Source: Rhypophila decipiens (Eukaryota; Ascomycota; Sordariomycetes; Sordariales; Naviculisporaceae). Taken from it: a DNA stretch of 64,000 bases. The translations under genes and the position numbers were made by a program. The stretch covers positions 1-64,000 of the forward strand of contig MU858084.1 of assembly GCA_033297075.1 (NCBI GenBank). Reading direction: 5' to 3'. Under the pieces are notes generated by a model. That model ran no database searches. It was not told the DNA's origin and saw only the letters and a program-made list of their open reading frames with translations. This document shows positions 1 through 10,442 of this stretch, in pieces. Position 1 is the first letter of the stretch; each line of letters begins with the position of its first letter.

Positions 1-770
1 ATAACAGCCTGCCGCAGCAGTAGGCCTCGTGCAACGTGATCTGGGTCCGTGACTTCACCACTTCAGACGTCTTTACATTAAATTGCAACCAACACAAAGT
101 TTTGATCTTAATCTTGTCATGCGAAGCAATCAAAGCACATCACACCTTTTGATCGGGCCGATAGTTAAACAGCCAAGGTGGGCCATGTACTGGGAGTAGG
201 GTTGGTTGGGGAAAGAGGACAGAATGCCAGGAAGAGGCCCAGTTCGCTGTGTTGGCCTGACTGCTGAACCTGGGATGTAAATGAAGGTGGTATCCCCTGC
301 CACAATCCTACCTTCTTGGTCCTCTGATATGGGAACCAACAGCTTGACGGGATGCGACTACATCTTGTTGAAATCAGCCGTAAGATTTGAGTGAAGCCTT
401 GCTCTGAAACGTTGCCTCAATTCTGACCCAACGCTCTGGAAAGCAGACTATTTACAAAGGTAGATGCCTAACTGTAGGCCGACAGGCAGTACTTTGATGA
501 AATATTGATGACGGCAATAAATTGTTTGCATGAATGGACAGGTTCGTGTCATGATAGCAGAAGATTCGAGAAAGGCGTGAACACAGTGCCACCTGAGACA
601 AACACCAAGGGTCACATTTCTATTCTCTTAGCTATGACAGTTTATAGAAATTGGTACATTGGAGGATATGAACAAAAGAATGCCCACGACAATAAGCTAC
701 AAAGTTCCTCAGTGCGGAGACTTTGGGTCAGACATCCCAGTTGAACTCTCGGTCCTTATCCACAGCCTGT
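1..770. other. Intergenic, no gene recognised
   Basis: Only short open frames occur here. The best is a minus-strand frame at 130-339 (about 69 codons, extendable upstream to a TAG near 360). It has no recognisable domain or start context, so no gene is called. Confidence 0.4.
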
Positions 771-2155
771 TTACACCATGTTAGAATGGGTTTGGAATTC
801 CTGCCTCACATAGATTCCCCTTTGGCCGGCTATCTCATGTAGAGGGTTAATGCTGGACCCCCCGGTCCGAACAGTCATCTTCGCGCCGGGCTGGGTCACA
901 AGCAAAATATCCTGAGAATGACGCTCACCGTAAACGGTGGATCCCAGAGAGATCTCAGTGTAGCTGCTTCTCAACCAACGACCCTTGTCAGTCTTATGGT
1001 TACCACCGCCAGCAGGCCCAGATCCTCCAATAGTGTTGACTCGCTGTGAGCTCGAGTTCTCCTTGGATTTCTTCGAGCCCCCGTAGGACCCGAAAAGACT
1101 CTCTGATGCCCTTGAAATTGCCGGTCCCACATATGTCCTGAAGAAGGGGGCGGTTGTGGGGACGCAAGCAACGACAATGCCGAGTCACACCTCCACGATG
1201 CTCAGGACACCAACATCAGCCAGCGCCACAATGCCATCGGGGTTGCTGTGGACGGTGACATATATCCTGTAAAACATGATGCCAACGGTGCTATATCAGG
1301 GTCACACAGGGTAATTAGCAAGGCCCGGTGCATCGATTGAGCGCGCATGTAGGTTAGCAGTCCCCGAGCGATCGGTGACTCTTGCAAGCTATGGGCAAAC
1401 TTACACGAAACCAAGACTGAAGAGGAATATGACAGTAATCTTCTTCCGGAGCGGCATCTGGAGAGACCAAAGGAATGGAAGCGGCAGACAGACTATAGCG
1501 AGATCGAGCAGAGAATTGATGGAGTTGGAGGCAAGCTCTGTTTGCGTAATTTCTCTGCAGGACCCCCAAGGCACCGGGTTCCACTGCTGGGACGCAGGAT
1601 CGCAATGAGTGATGAAGACCACCAAGAAGGTGACACAATAACAGGCGCAAATAGCCATGATTATTCTGGCAATGCGCACGAAGAGAAGCATGTCGAAGAT
1701 TCGGGTGTACAGCCAGAGAACTGCTATCTTCACCACGGCTGTAGAAACGACCCAAGCGACACTCGAAGCCACGAGTACCTTGAGATATTTGTAAGACAAT
1801 GTCAGAGTTTGGTGATGGGGCAGAACTCTTGATCCTCACCTGGGCTTGGACTTTGAGATCATCAAGGCTCAAATCCGTGGCTGGGTTGCCGAGACCGTTA
1901 TTTAGTCCCCATATTCCCACACCGACCATCGTTAACATGGAGATCTAGAAGGAAGGAAATTCTCAGCCATGAGTTCAGTGAGTGTTGTTATATCGACTTC
2001 CTTACATAGGCAACCAAGACGAGGATGTCATCGACATAGAGTTTTCTTTTCTGGATCCTGGCTGAGCAGATCCGTAGAACAAGGCATAACGTGCATATGA
2101 TGCTGAATGACACGAGCAGTGCCAGCACTGGATGCGCCTTGGCTCCTCGGATCAT
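771..2155 (-). pseudogene. Rhodopsin-domain (PTH11-like) membrane protein with an in-frame TGA
   Basis: Four exons can be joined in frame: 2155-2006, 1944-1840, 1778-1405 and 1290-771. The introns have GTAAGG, GTGAGG and GTAAGT donors, and the joined frame spans 383 codons. The product looks like the fungal seven-helix rhodopsin-domain family of integral membrane proteins. Helix 1 is followed by YVDDILVLVAY, helices with TAVVKIAVLWLYTRIF and the conserved CDP and W-G-x-C positions follow, and a later helix carries LADVGVLSIVEV. Codon 245 (1187-1185) reads TGA, where the family continues with a small residue or Cys before LGIVVACVPTTAPFF. The stop removes the last helix and the Ser/Gly-rich cytoplasmic tail, although the frame stays open to 771 afterwards. 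The sequence shows the stop; whether it is a real nonsense mutation or a base error is unknown. Such proteins are often called GPCR-like, but the ligand is unknown. Confidence 0.7.
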
Positions 2156-2821
2156 GGTGATGGAAAAGGAAGAGAGGGTGATAAGGAGCTTCGGGGGATT
2201 GTGAAATGGGTAGGTGGTACGGCGACAGAGTTACGATACGCTTGGTCCCCTCTGAGTGTTAAGTTTGAGTTAATCTGGCTCGACGGTAGCCGTTCTGATG
2301 ATAATTATAAATCCAGATATAGCTCAGTTAACAGTACTTATGAACTTTCAAAACAGACAACTTTTAAGTGTGTCATTATTAGATGCTCACATTTGCTTGA
2401 CGTCCTTTTGGTCGACGCCATTTTTATGCATTTGAGCTGATATCCCATTGATCATGAATATGATAACGGTCCGAATGCAATAACAGCCCAACAAGAATTT
2501 TTTAATGTATCTGCGCCATAGGCTGTGACTCCCTTGGCATGTAACGCGGACACCTCGGCATGCGCCTGGATATCATCCATCACCCACATTCCGAGGTCCG
2601 GTCCTGTCTAGACTGTTTCTATCTCAAACACCTAGACGCCTGGCACGCGCCTATATATTTGGGGATAGGGGAGCGGCACTCCCTGATTACTACCCATATG
2701 ACCAAACAATGACTTCAGTGGTCTCACATTCACACCCTAATTATTACCCCTTATTCGTCGTTTACTTTGTTACAAACCGTATCCAACTGCTCAACGTCAC
2801 CTCCATTGAGGCCTTTCACCT
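2156..2821. other. Intergenic, AT-rich
   Basis: Upstream of both flanking damaged genes. An open frame at 2132-2440 (+) has no recognisable protein character. I looked here for the missing FAD-binding half of the downstream relic and did not find it. Confidence 0.4.
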
Positions 2822-3790
2822 TTGAGAGGGATAGGGACGGCTCAGAAACTTGGCATTTCCGCCAGGAAGGCCAAGGGCACCTCAGCAGTTAACGCCATGT
2901 GGAAGTCAGCTTCGGCCGGGCTGGAAATAATTTGGGGTTTCGTGTCCAGCGACTTTCTCAAGGTTTACCAGCGGCCCAAACATCTCATTGGTTTGCTGGT
3001 ATTTCCCCTCGCCGAGGCCAAGAAGGTCTTGCTGGAAGGTGTGCAGAGACTCGATAAAGAAGGCAAGATGGCGGGAAACTTCAAGGGAGAGTTTCTTGTC
3101 GGCAATATGCCCGGCCTGGGCCCTACGCTGACTTTCCTGTGGTCATGGATTTGTGATGCAGGTCATGACGAGGAACTGGAACAAGGTCGAAGGCTCCTCG
3201 GCGAGTTCCAACTCCTCGGGACTGTCTTGCTGAATACTGTATCCGAGAGTGAGCCATCCCTTTCTCCAAGGAGCTCGAGTTTACCTAACAAGCAACTTAG
3301 CATCCGCCGTCCCGATCTATGAACTTTTGGGCGGGACGTATACAGGAGGGAACTTTGATCATTTCTACTCGGCTGCAGTCTCGGAGCTGTCGTCGGACTT
3401 GCTTGACGTCCTGATCAACAACCCGCCACCGGCAAAAATGGTTTTTGTACTACCATCGTCTTCCACCATGCGCATCACAGAGCTACTCAGGATGACAAGG
3501 GCGCTGTCTTCCATATACGCCAGCCCCACTATATCGTCGGCCTCACTAGCGCTGCTGCGGCTGATTCCAGCTTAGAAGAGAGGGAAGCTGGAATCCGGTG
3601 GGCAGACGTCGTCTTTTCGGGGCTCACAAATGCGGGTTTCGGCATCAAGGAGGGCTATTGGAGCTTCTCCAGACCCGAGCATGCCGGCGTGGTTTCCTAC
3701 TTTGGGGAGCATAAGACCAAGAGACTCAGGGCCTTGAAGGAAAAGTACAATCCTCACAATGCCCTCCAAAAGGCATACCCAGTACTTTAG
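2822..3790 (+). pseudogene. Relic of a FAD-linked (BBE-type) oxidoreductase, C-terminal part only
   Basis: Exon 1 runs from about 2822 to 3248. A 52-nt intron (GTGAGC donor, CCTAAC branch point, CTTAG acceptor at 3300) joins it to a frame encoding PIYELLGGTYTGGNF. At the A5 run 3434-3438 the protein continues only after a one-base shift, into KNGFCTTIVFHHAHH and on to the ending KYNPHNALQKAYPVL and a TAG at 3788-3790. That ending is the usual C-terminus of the berberine-bridge (BBE) domain of secreted fungal VAO-type FAD oxidases. The N-terminal FAD-binding PCMH domain, with its flavin-attachment residues, is absent upstream, and there is no convincing start ATG. The gene is therefore both 5'-truncated and frameshifted. 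The family assignment rests on the C-terminal half only. Confidence 0.6.
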
Positions 3791-4251
3791 ACCGTCTTCT
3801 GGACATGTGATAAGAGGTGTCGTTGGAACTTGACCCAGATCGACCCCCGCCGACGGGTAGATCATCTCCGGCTTCCGGGTAACAAGATGGGAGTCGCGCA
3901 GGTCATTGGTGAGGGTCTATATCAATGATTATTATCTTGTCGGACACGTTTTAAACGAGCCCACCGGTGGCGAGAGGGTTGTAACCCGGTCTATGCGCTT
4001 CAATCAGGATTCATCCCCGAGCGGGGCGATACGACAAGTTCCGGATCCATCAACTACAGCCTGAACGCATCGATGCAAGGTACCATCGCTTTTCTCGTTA
4101 GGGATATATCACATTCCCACCAATGGTTCATTCATCACCAGAACAGTACCAAGTTATATTCTCAAGTAAATCCGATTTCCCATCGCCTGCCCGAGACAGA
4201 GATTGGCACACTTCTGTTCCTAGATCCAAGCATCCGTTGCATCTCATCAAC
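3791..4251. other. Intergenic; promoter side of the GH43 gene
   Basis: No coding signal. The downstream glycosidase frame is open from 4123, but the 43 residues before 4252 are not signal-peptide-like, so this stretch is taken as 5' leader. Confidence 0.4.
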
Positions 4252-6012
4252 ATGGTGAAGCTCCCATTTGGTAGCAGCGTCTTGCTGGGCCTGCTCGTCC
4301 TGATCAGTGTGTCACTTGCTCAGTCCAACAACTCAACGTACAACAATCCTGTTCTGCCCGGTTGGCATTCGGACCCTTCATGCACCCAGGTCAACGGCAC
4401 ATTCTTTTGTGTGACTTCGACCTTTATCGCTTTTCCCGGGCTTCCCATATATGCTTCCAAGGATCTCATCAACTGGAAGCTCATCAGCCACGCATGGAGT
4501 CGCGAGAGCCAGCTCCCGGGCATTAGCTGGAGGACGACGGGCCAGCAGGAGGGCATGTTTGCCCCAACCATCCGTTACCGCAATGGCGAGTTCTTTGTCA
4601 TCTGCGAGTACCTTGGCATGTCCGAGGGGATCATCGGCGTGCTCTTCCGATCCAAAAACCCATACAGCGACAAAGATTGGAGCGACCCTCTTAGGTTCCG
4701 GCCGACCAAGATTGACCCCGACCTGTTTTGGGACGATGATGGCAAAGTCTACGTTGCGACCCAGGGCATCATTCTCCAAGAGCTGGATCTCAAGACGGGG
4801 AAGCTCAGTGAACCCGCAATCAGCTTGTGGAATGGAACCGGCGGCGTCTGGCCCGAGGGCCCGCACATCTACAAGAAAGACGGCTGGTACTATCTCCTGA
4901 TTGCCGAGGGAGGAACCGCATTGGACCACGCTATCACCATCGCCAGGGCTCGCAAGATCACTGGTCCCTATGAGCCATACGCCAAGAACCCAATCCTCAC
5001 CAATCGACGGACAAACGAGTACTTCCAAACCGTGGGACATGGCGATCTCTTCCAGGACACCAACGGGAACTGGTGGGGCATGGCACTGGCGACAAGATCT
5101 GGACCAGAATACAGGAATTACCCCATGGGCCGAGAGGCCGTCTTGTTCCCAGTTACCTGGAACAAGGGCGAATGGCCCATCCTGCAGCCTGTCAAAGGCC
5201 AGATGAGTGGCTGGCCCCTTCCTCCGCCCAATCGCGATGGAGTCCCAGGCGACGGCCCGTTCATCACCGATCCCGATGTGTATGATTTCGACAAGGGCAC
5301 CTCTATCCCGCCAAATCTGATGTTCTGGCGAGTTCCCCGCAATGGCACCTTCTCCGTGACAGACAGGGGGCTGCAGATTGCTCCCAGCCGGAACAACTTG
5401 ACAGGAACGCCCTTCTCGACCAGAACTCCTGAGCTGAGCGGCCAGCAAGGTCTGGCCTTTATCGGTCGCCGTCAAACTGACAGCCTGTTCACCTTTACCG
5501 TCGACCTCACTTTCAACCCCACCGCAGTTGGCCAGGAAGCTGGTGTGACCGTCTTCCTGACCCAAGTCAACCACATTGATCTGGGAGTCGTGCTGCTGGA
5601 CAAGAAGGGAGCTCAAGGAAGCAAGGAATTGTCACTCCGGTTCAAGGCGGAGGGCACAGGTGGCCCCCCTGCATCAAAGACAATCGCCCTCCCGAAAGGA
5701 TGGGCTGCGGGTCCGATCCGCCTGCAGATCAAGACGGCCAATTTGACGCACTATAGTCTTTCTGCTAGCTCAGCAGACGACCCCAAATCCAGTGTGCTGG
5801 TTGGTGCGGCTTCGGGTGCGCTCCTGAGTGGTGGTAACGGATCTTTTGTTGGGAGTTTGGTGGGTGCATACGCTACTTGCAACGGGGCCGGCTCTGGGGT
5901 CAACTGTCCGGCTGGCGGCACCGCGTATTTCAAGAGATGGCGCTATGAAGGGGACGCCCAGTTTGTGACTGCGACAAAGAGCATCCCCAGCCTTGGCAAG
6001 ATTCGGGAGTAG
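4252..6012 (+). CDS. Secreted GH43 family glycoside hydrolase (beta-xylosidase / alpha-L-arabinofuranosidase type)
   Basis: Intronless, 586 aa. The ATG at 4252 is chosen because it gives a clean signal peptide (hydrophobic residues 8-22, cleavage near SLAQ). The five-bladed propeller catalytic domain follows. The general base Asp lies in GWHSDPSC (D41), the pKa-modulating Asp in KIDPDLFWDDDG (D155), and the general acid Glu in WPEGPHIYK (E202). GHGDLFQD adds the usual active-site His region. From about residue 360 a beta-sandwich (concanavalin-like) C-terminal domain follows, as in GH43 beta-xylosidases. Family enzymes release xylose or arabinose from the ends of hemicellulose outside the cell; the exact specificity cannot be read from sequence. 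Several N-glycosylation sites are present. It lies convergent with a pectate lyase, consistent with plant-wall degradation. Confidence 0.92.
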   Translation: MVKLPFGSSVLLGLLVLISVSLAQSNNSTYNNPVLPGWHSDPSCTQVNGTFFCVTSTFIAFPGLPIYASKDLINWKLISHAWSRESQLPGISWRTTGQQEGMFAPTIRYRNGEFFVICEYLGMSEGIIGVLFRSKNPYSDKDWSDPLRFRPTKIDPDLFWDDDGKVYVATQGIILQELDLKTGKLSEPAISLWNGTGGVWPEGPHIYKKDGWYYLLIAEGGTALDHAITIARARKITGPYEPYAKNPILTNRRTNEYFQTVGHGDLFQDTNGNWWGMALATRSGPEYRNYPMGREAVLFPVTWNKGEWPILQPVKGQMSGWPLPPPNRDGVPGDGPFITDPDVYDFDKGTSIPPNLMFWRVPRNGTFSVTDRGLQIAPSRNNLTGTPFSTRTPELSGQQGLAFIGRRQTDSLFTFTVDLTFNPTAVGQEAGVTVFLTQVNHIDLGVVLLDKKGAQGSKELSLRFKAEGTGGPPASKTIALPKGWAAGPIRLQIKTANLTHYSLSASSADDPKSSVLVGAASGALLSGGNGSFVGSLVGAYATCNGAGSGVNCPAGGTAYFKRWRYEGDAQFVTATKSIPSLGKIRE

Positions 6013-6173
6013 AGGGACCGTCTGTTACAAGACACATGGCTCTGAGTCAGCGGACAACCATGGCCTAGACCATTCAAGTTCTTTGATAGCCAGATGAAAA
6101 AGAAGCAAATGTAATATTGTAAACTAGGTCAAAGACTACCTTGCCAGTACCACATCAATCTGTGAATATGAGC

Positions 6174-7322
6174 TCAGTCCCAGACGAGAAACTCCAAAGT
6201 TTGGCCGGCATACTTGGCGACGGCGGATTGCACGGTCTCCTTGTCGTACATGTACCAGTCATATGGGTACGGGAGACTGTCAGCAGTCATGTCTCCGGCC
6301 GGGGCCGTGGCAGTGCTCTCGCCGAGTACGACATCCTTGATAGTTGCGAAACCGTTCTCGACGCTCTCCGAGCTCAACACGGCCTTTGAAGCGCTGTTGC
6401 TGGAAAAGACACTCGCCTCGACCAATATCTCAGCGCCCATCCGTGTGTTGATGGCATTTTCAAAACTCTCATAATACGAATTGAACAAGTGTCCGGTCCC
6501 AAACCGAAAAGACACAGCGTTCTTGACGTTTTTGAAGTGGTTTCTGCCAAACGTTACATGAAGCTTCCCCTTGTCCTGCTCCCCATTGGCATCCGAGTGG
6601 CCTACTGACGCTGCTGGGGTGGTGTCGCCATGATCCTGGAACAGATTGTTGGTGATGCTCACGTAGTCGCTACCCTGGGTGATGTTGAGCTTGGATCCTG
6701 AAGAGAATTCCAGATGGTCAATCCAGATGCTTCTAGCGTTCTCTATGGTCACAGCGGCGCTCCCATGTGCAGGCTTTGTGACCTTGAGATTGCGGACAAT
6801 CACATTTCGGCTTCCCGAGAGGACAAGTTCGATCCCGTTGACGGCTGGGTTACAGTCATCCATGTCAGCGCACCGGTCGAGGACACAGCTCCGACCACGG
6901 CCTTTACTTACAGCTTCCGGGCAGGCCCACAATCGTCTTTCCGGAGCCGATGACAAGTGTCCCGCTACCAGAGATGCTCCCCTGGACAACAACGACGGCA
7001 GCGTCTGATCCTGTCACTGACGACTGGAGTTCCTCTTGCGTGGACACCACTTTGGATTCGGCTCCCCATCCACCAATGGTGCTGCTCGGCGGTCAATAAA
7101 CCAGAACTGAACAAACTGTCAAGGACGAGGGGCAACTTACGCCCCCATAATTGCACAAAAGCCGATATTGCACGCATCATCATACGTGGCAGGATCCTGC
7201 TCAAACGACGACTCTCGCGCCCTGATATTTCCAACAGAGCTGCCTCGGCTTGGGAAGGCGAAGGAGGTCTCAAACAGGATTGAGACGACAACTCCAACGA
7301 CGGCAAGTGCTTTCGAAACCAT
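6174..7322 (-). CDS. Secreted pectate lyase (PL1 family)
   Basis: Three exons, 7322-7141, 7081-6912 and 6844-6174, with GTAAGT donors at both introns, give 340 aa in a single frame. An N-terminal signal peptide (residues 1 to about 22, ending SFAFP) is followed by CNIGFCAIMGATIGGWGAES, the start of the PL1 parallel beta-helix. Family motifs follow in order: NVIVRNLKV, IWIDHLEFSS (calcium-binding Asp region), GSDYVSITNNLFQDH, and FRFGTGHLFNSYY with the catalytic Arg. PL1 lyases cleave de-esterified polygalacturonate by calcium-dependent beta-elimination outside the cell. The gene is convergent with the GH43 gene about 160 bp away. The intron ending at 6845 has a CTGAC branch point, which supports the splice choice. 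Confidence 0.9.
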
Positions 7323-7809
7323 GACTGGTGCAGGTCGAGGTGTAGAATCTGTGGTACAGCTGACGGACCCGTGTTCAAGTTGCTGAGACTCGGAGTGATT
7401 GGGTACCAGGTCTGGGTGATGATGGCTTGCTTTATACCACCGTTGCTAGTGATTAATCTTCCGGTCATATTGCCTCATTTCCAGAAAAGCAGCTCTTTCC
7501 CCGCTTGTGATATACGGCTGTACACTAGAATGCGGCTAATCATGTCTTGTGCGTCGCCCGCGAGGACCCGGTTCAACACATGGCATGCAGTGCTTCTTCA
7601 ACTTGAAGATTGAGCCGCCTTGGGGTAGCATTAAGCTTGAACCCACGCGTGCCTGTTAGTCAGGGAGGAAACACCCGGCAACCAGACGCCCGGCAATAAT
7701 AAACGGATCAGAGTCTTGAATGGTAAAAGTACTCAATGGTACATGAATAATTAGTAATTATTTCAGAACTAGCAAGCATGCATCATCAACTACAATTCCT
7801 CCAGTACAC
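7323..7809. other. Intergenic; promoter of the pectate lyase and 3' flank of the arrestin gene
   Basis: No coding signal and no repeat recognised. Confidence 0.4.
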
Positions 7810-9429
7810 TTAATTCCACCCCGGTACCAGCTGGACTCCATGCTCCGCAGCTATCTTGACCTTCTCTCCAACAATTTCCAAGGTAACCTCGCACTTGAGC
7901 AAATGGGCCAACGTAATGTTATACGAGACAAAGTCGGGGGCCAGCTCGTTCCCACCCCACCGCTCCTTCTTTCCGCCTAGCCGTGGCATGCAGTCCCTTG
8001 CAAGCTGAAGTTTTATTCTTTCTCCCAAGTTCAAGAAGGGAGTTGTACTCGTATCGCCTAGGTTTTGTAGGTAAATTGTATGATTGGGATCCATGCTTGG
8101 CCCTGGACCGCCCACGCCAGGCGTAGCATCGGCATCAATGTTCTCAAGACCCGTAGCTGCTCCGGTCCCCGGCATTTCTTGAACACTTTTACCCCCTGCA
8201 AAGTTCATAGGTGGCGTCCTGGGGGTATAGGTAGGAGGACTGGACGATGACCCCGCGCCGTCGTCTCCCGTACTTGGATCTTCAACCATGGCCTCTTTTC
8301 CACTCCCAGCCGCCCCCTGAACGGCAACCGGAGGCGATGGAATAATAATGTCGCCACCAACAGCCTCTTTCTCCCAAGGCTGTGTGAAGTTGATTTCGAG
8401 ATGGACCTTTCCGTCTTTGCGATATCCTCTCGTGTTCCAGCTATCCTCGTAGTCAATTTTCGTTTCCACCTGGCTGGTGATACGCAGCTCCAATTTCACC
8501 AGTCTAACAGTCTGCTCCACTTGAGCGATACTGTCAGACATGTTCCTCGGGTATGGAACAACCCGTATTCCTAGTGGAATGGAGTTGCCAAATTGCAGCG
8601 TGGTGGGGAGTTCCAACTCGACAGAGAATGTGTACTGCGGTACCGAAGAGGTGTGAAAAAACTTGGAAAGGTGCTCGCGGGTGCTGAGCTTGCTTTCTGC
8701 CCCTCGGCCGGGTAGCAGGCGCTGCGAATAAATGCGTTGGCCTGGCATTTTGTAGCGGAGCATCCGGTGATCCAACAAGGGGGGGGTGGGCGCCGTTGAG
8801 AGTGGGAGCGGAGCACGGGCATGCTTGATCTTGGGCAATCTTTTATGGCCGCCAAGGAAATAGGTGCCCTCATGCTCCTCCGTGAGAGTTGCCTCGAGGT
8901 AGTACTCTACCCAAGCATCGACCTCGTCGTGGGAGTAACCCGAGTGAAACTGGAAACTACCCGGTAGGGCTGTGGCGCAAATTGTCTGATGATCAAGCGG
9001 TAAAAAGGACCGCTCCGGCCGTTTTTGCTGAATGTTGGATGTTGATGTTGACGGGTGGGTAGGGAGGGTCAGGGAAAATGGCCAGGTATGCGGTTCACTG
9101 GCATTGGCGGGGATGTGGACAGGTCCGTCGAAGACTTGCTGCATTTGCTCAAAGAGTACAAACTTGCTGTGATAGTGTCGTGTCGTTGTACTATTTCCCG
9201 ACCTGCGACGCTTGGCGTATAGCGCGACCGATCTTCCGATGAGGGCGATGGTAATCGTCCCACGCGGGGCCACTATATGCTGCTTTCTGGAAATAAAGCC
9301 TGTTACAGTCTCTCCCGGATGGAAGAACATGGGCTGACCGGGGACTGTGACTGGTGGGCGGTCAAGATGTATCGCGAGTTCTGGGCCAGCTTTGGCCGCG
9401 ACTGGCTGAAGGTTCGTATACTCGCCCAT
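7810..9429 (-). CDS. Arrestin-like (alpha-arrestin / ART) protein
   Basis: Single exon, 539 aa, starting MGEYTNLQPVAAK. The N-terminal about 190 residues form an arrestin_N-like beta-sandwich (PGETVTGFISRK, a buried strand TITIALIGRSVALYA, then HIPANASEPHTWPFSLTLP). An arrestin_C-like half with YTFSVELELPTTLQFGNSIPLGIRVVP and paired strands follows to about residue 380. A Pro/Ser-rich insert contains PPTY, which fits the PPxY motif that binds WW domains of Rsp5/HulA-type HECT ubiquitin ligases. Known alpha-arrestins are adaptors that direct ubiquitylation and endocytosis of plasma-membrane transporters; that role here is inferred. The target is unknown. Confidence 0.85.
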   Translation of the reverse strand: MGEYTNLQPVAAKAGPELAIHLDRPPVTVPGQPMFFHPGETVTGFISRKQHIVAPRGTITIALIGRSVALYAKRRRSGNSTTTRHYHSKFVLFEQMQQVFDGPVHIPANASEPHTWPFSLTLPTHPSTSTSNIQQKRPERSFLPLDHQTICATALPGSFQFHSGYSHDEVDAWVEYYLEATLTEEHEGTYFLGGHKRLPKIKHARAPLPLSTAPTPPLLDHRMLRYKMPGQRIYSQRLLPGRGAESKLSTREHLSKFFHTSSVPQYTFSVELELPTTLQFGNSIPLGIRVVPYPRNMSDSIAQVEQTVRLVKLELRITSQVETKIDYEDSWNTRGYRKDGKVHLEINFTQPWEKEAVGGDIIIPSPPVAVQGAAGSGKEAMVEDPSTGDDGAGSSSSPPTYTPRTPPMNFAGGKSVQEMPGTGAATGLENIDADATPGVGGPGPSMDPNHTIYLQNLGDTSTTPFLNLGERIKLQLARDCMPRLGGKKERWGGNELAPDFVSYNITLAHLLKCEVTLEIVGEKVKIAAEHGVQLVPGWN

Positions 9430-9937
9430 CTTGGCGACGATTTGCGATTTGCTTTCCCAGTACTGTCAGGATCGATTGTTGATGGATGAGAAGGGCTTCG
9501 TAACAGCTCGAACGCGGACGTGGTCTTTGTAAGTGGTTATAAGCTTCTATTGAGATTCCGGGTATGTCCGATAGATAAATTACCTTCCAGGTTAGGTAAT
9601 TTCCATGGGAGGTGGCTTAGCCAGGCTGTGGTGCCATCCAGGGGCTGTGCAGGTCACTTGCGTTGGAACTTGGGGGCAGGACAGGTTGAACCGGCCGAGT
9701 TCCACACTTTTCTTTCACAAAAGTCAAAGCCCTCGGTAAACACAACTCTATATAGATGAACAATCAATGTCAGATGTGCTTCGACGCTGGTTAATAACAC
9801 CAATACATTATACATGTGATAACCGAAGTTCACTGGTCGGGCAGGGTTAGGGTTAATGACGCAGCTGGGGAATGTTAACCTCCCTCGCGGAGTCGTGGAG
9901 GTGGGACAAGTGTCCGTCACACTGACTGCAATGACCC
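9430..9937. other. Intergenic with one short telomere-like motif
   Basis: Promoter side of the arrestin gene. GGGTTAGGGTTAA at 9844-9856 contains two TTAGGG-type units. No coding signal. Confidence 0.4.
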
Positions 9938-10442
9938 TTAGTTCACCCCGTGCTCAGCCTGACCGCCGACAGGTCCCCAAACAGACCGCTCAACGAGCCA
10001 TTCCAACTTCCCAGTTTCGCTGTTTACCTTTCCAAACATGAAGCTCTCAAAGAAAGCTGCTGAACCTTCAATCGTGATTGTCCCGGTCATTCGGCTGGCT
10101 AGCTTGTCGCCATCTCTGAGAAACTCGTGGCTATTTACCCAGGCCATCATGAGAGCAGGAGTGTCAGTTGACTTATAAACTGCTTATCAAGGTTCTGAAG
10201 TTTGAAAACTTGGTTGAGGTTCAACCGAACTTACACTTGAGGTTCGTAGTCGCTTGTCTTCCCGCGCCACTCTTCGATACCTTTAATATAAGTATCATAA
10301 GACAGCTTCTGGCTGTTCATGACGTGGTAAAGTTGGGCATGACAGTAGCCTCGACATAATCCTTTGCCTCGTTAGGAGGACCAGTCAAGCTCCATTTCAT
10401 AGCTCCCTGGAAGCCCTCGGTGGTTGACGTATATTCGGCCAT
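9938..10442 (-). pseudogene. SnoaL-like (NTF2-fold) small protein, frameshifted by one base
   Basis: Exon 1 is 10442-10235 and exon 2 is 10130-9938 (GTGTAAGT donor, AAATAG acceptor). Exon 1 starts MAEYTSTTEGFQGAMKWSL and reads to VEATVMPN, then stops at TGA. One extra base in the AAA run at 10329-10331 (TTT on the coding strand) would restore the frame to YHVMNSQKLSYD, then to EEWRGKTSDYEPQV, and across the intron to HEFLRDGDKLASRMTGTI and FFESFMFGKVN. The two exons sum to 3n+2 bases, exactly one short. This pattern, about 133 residues with E-W-R-G and F-M-F motifs, fits the fungal SnoaL-like family (cyclase/isomerase-type NTF2 fold, often of unknown role). It is either a fresh pseudogene or a base miscall. 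Confidence 0.65.

Noticed and set aside
1139..1191. Explaining the TGA at 1187 as part of an intron (GTGTGA donor, TTCAG acceptor)
   Set aside because: Splicing it out shifts the frame and loses the conserved LGIVVACVPTT helix, so a true stop is the simpler reading.
4378..5616. 412-codon open frame on the minus strand
   Set aside because: Shadow of the GH43 gene; the plus frame has a signal peptide and all catalytic motifs.
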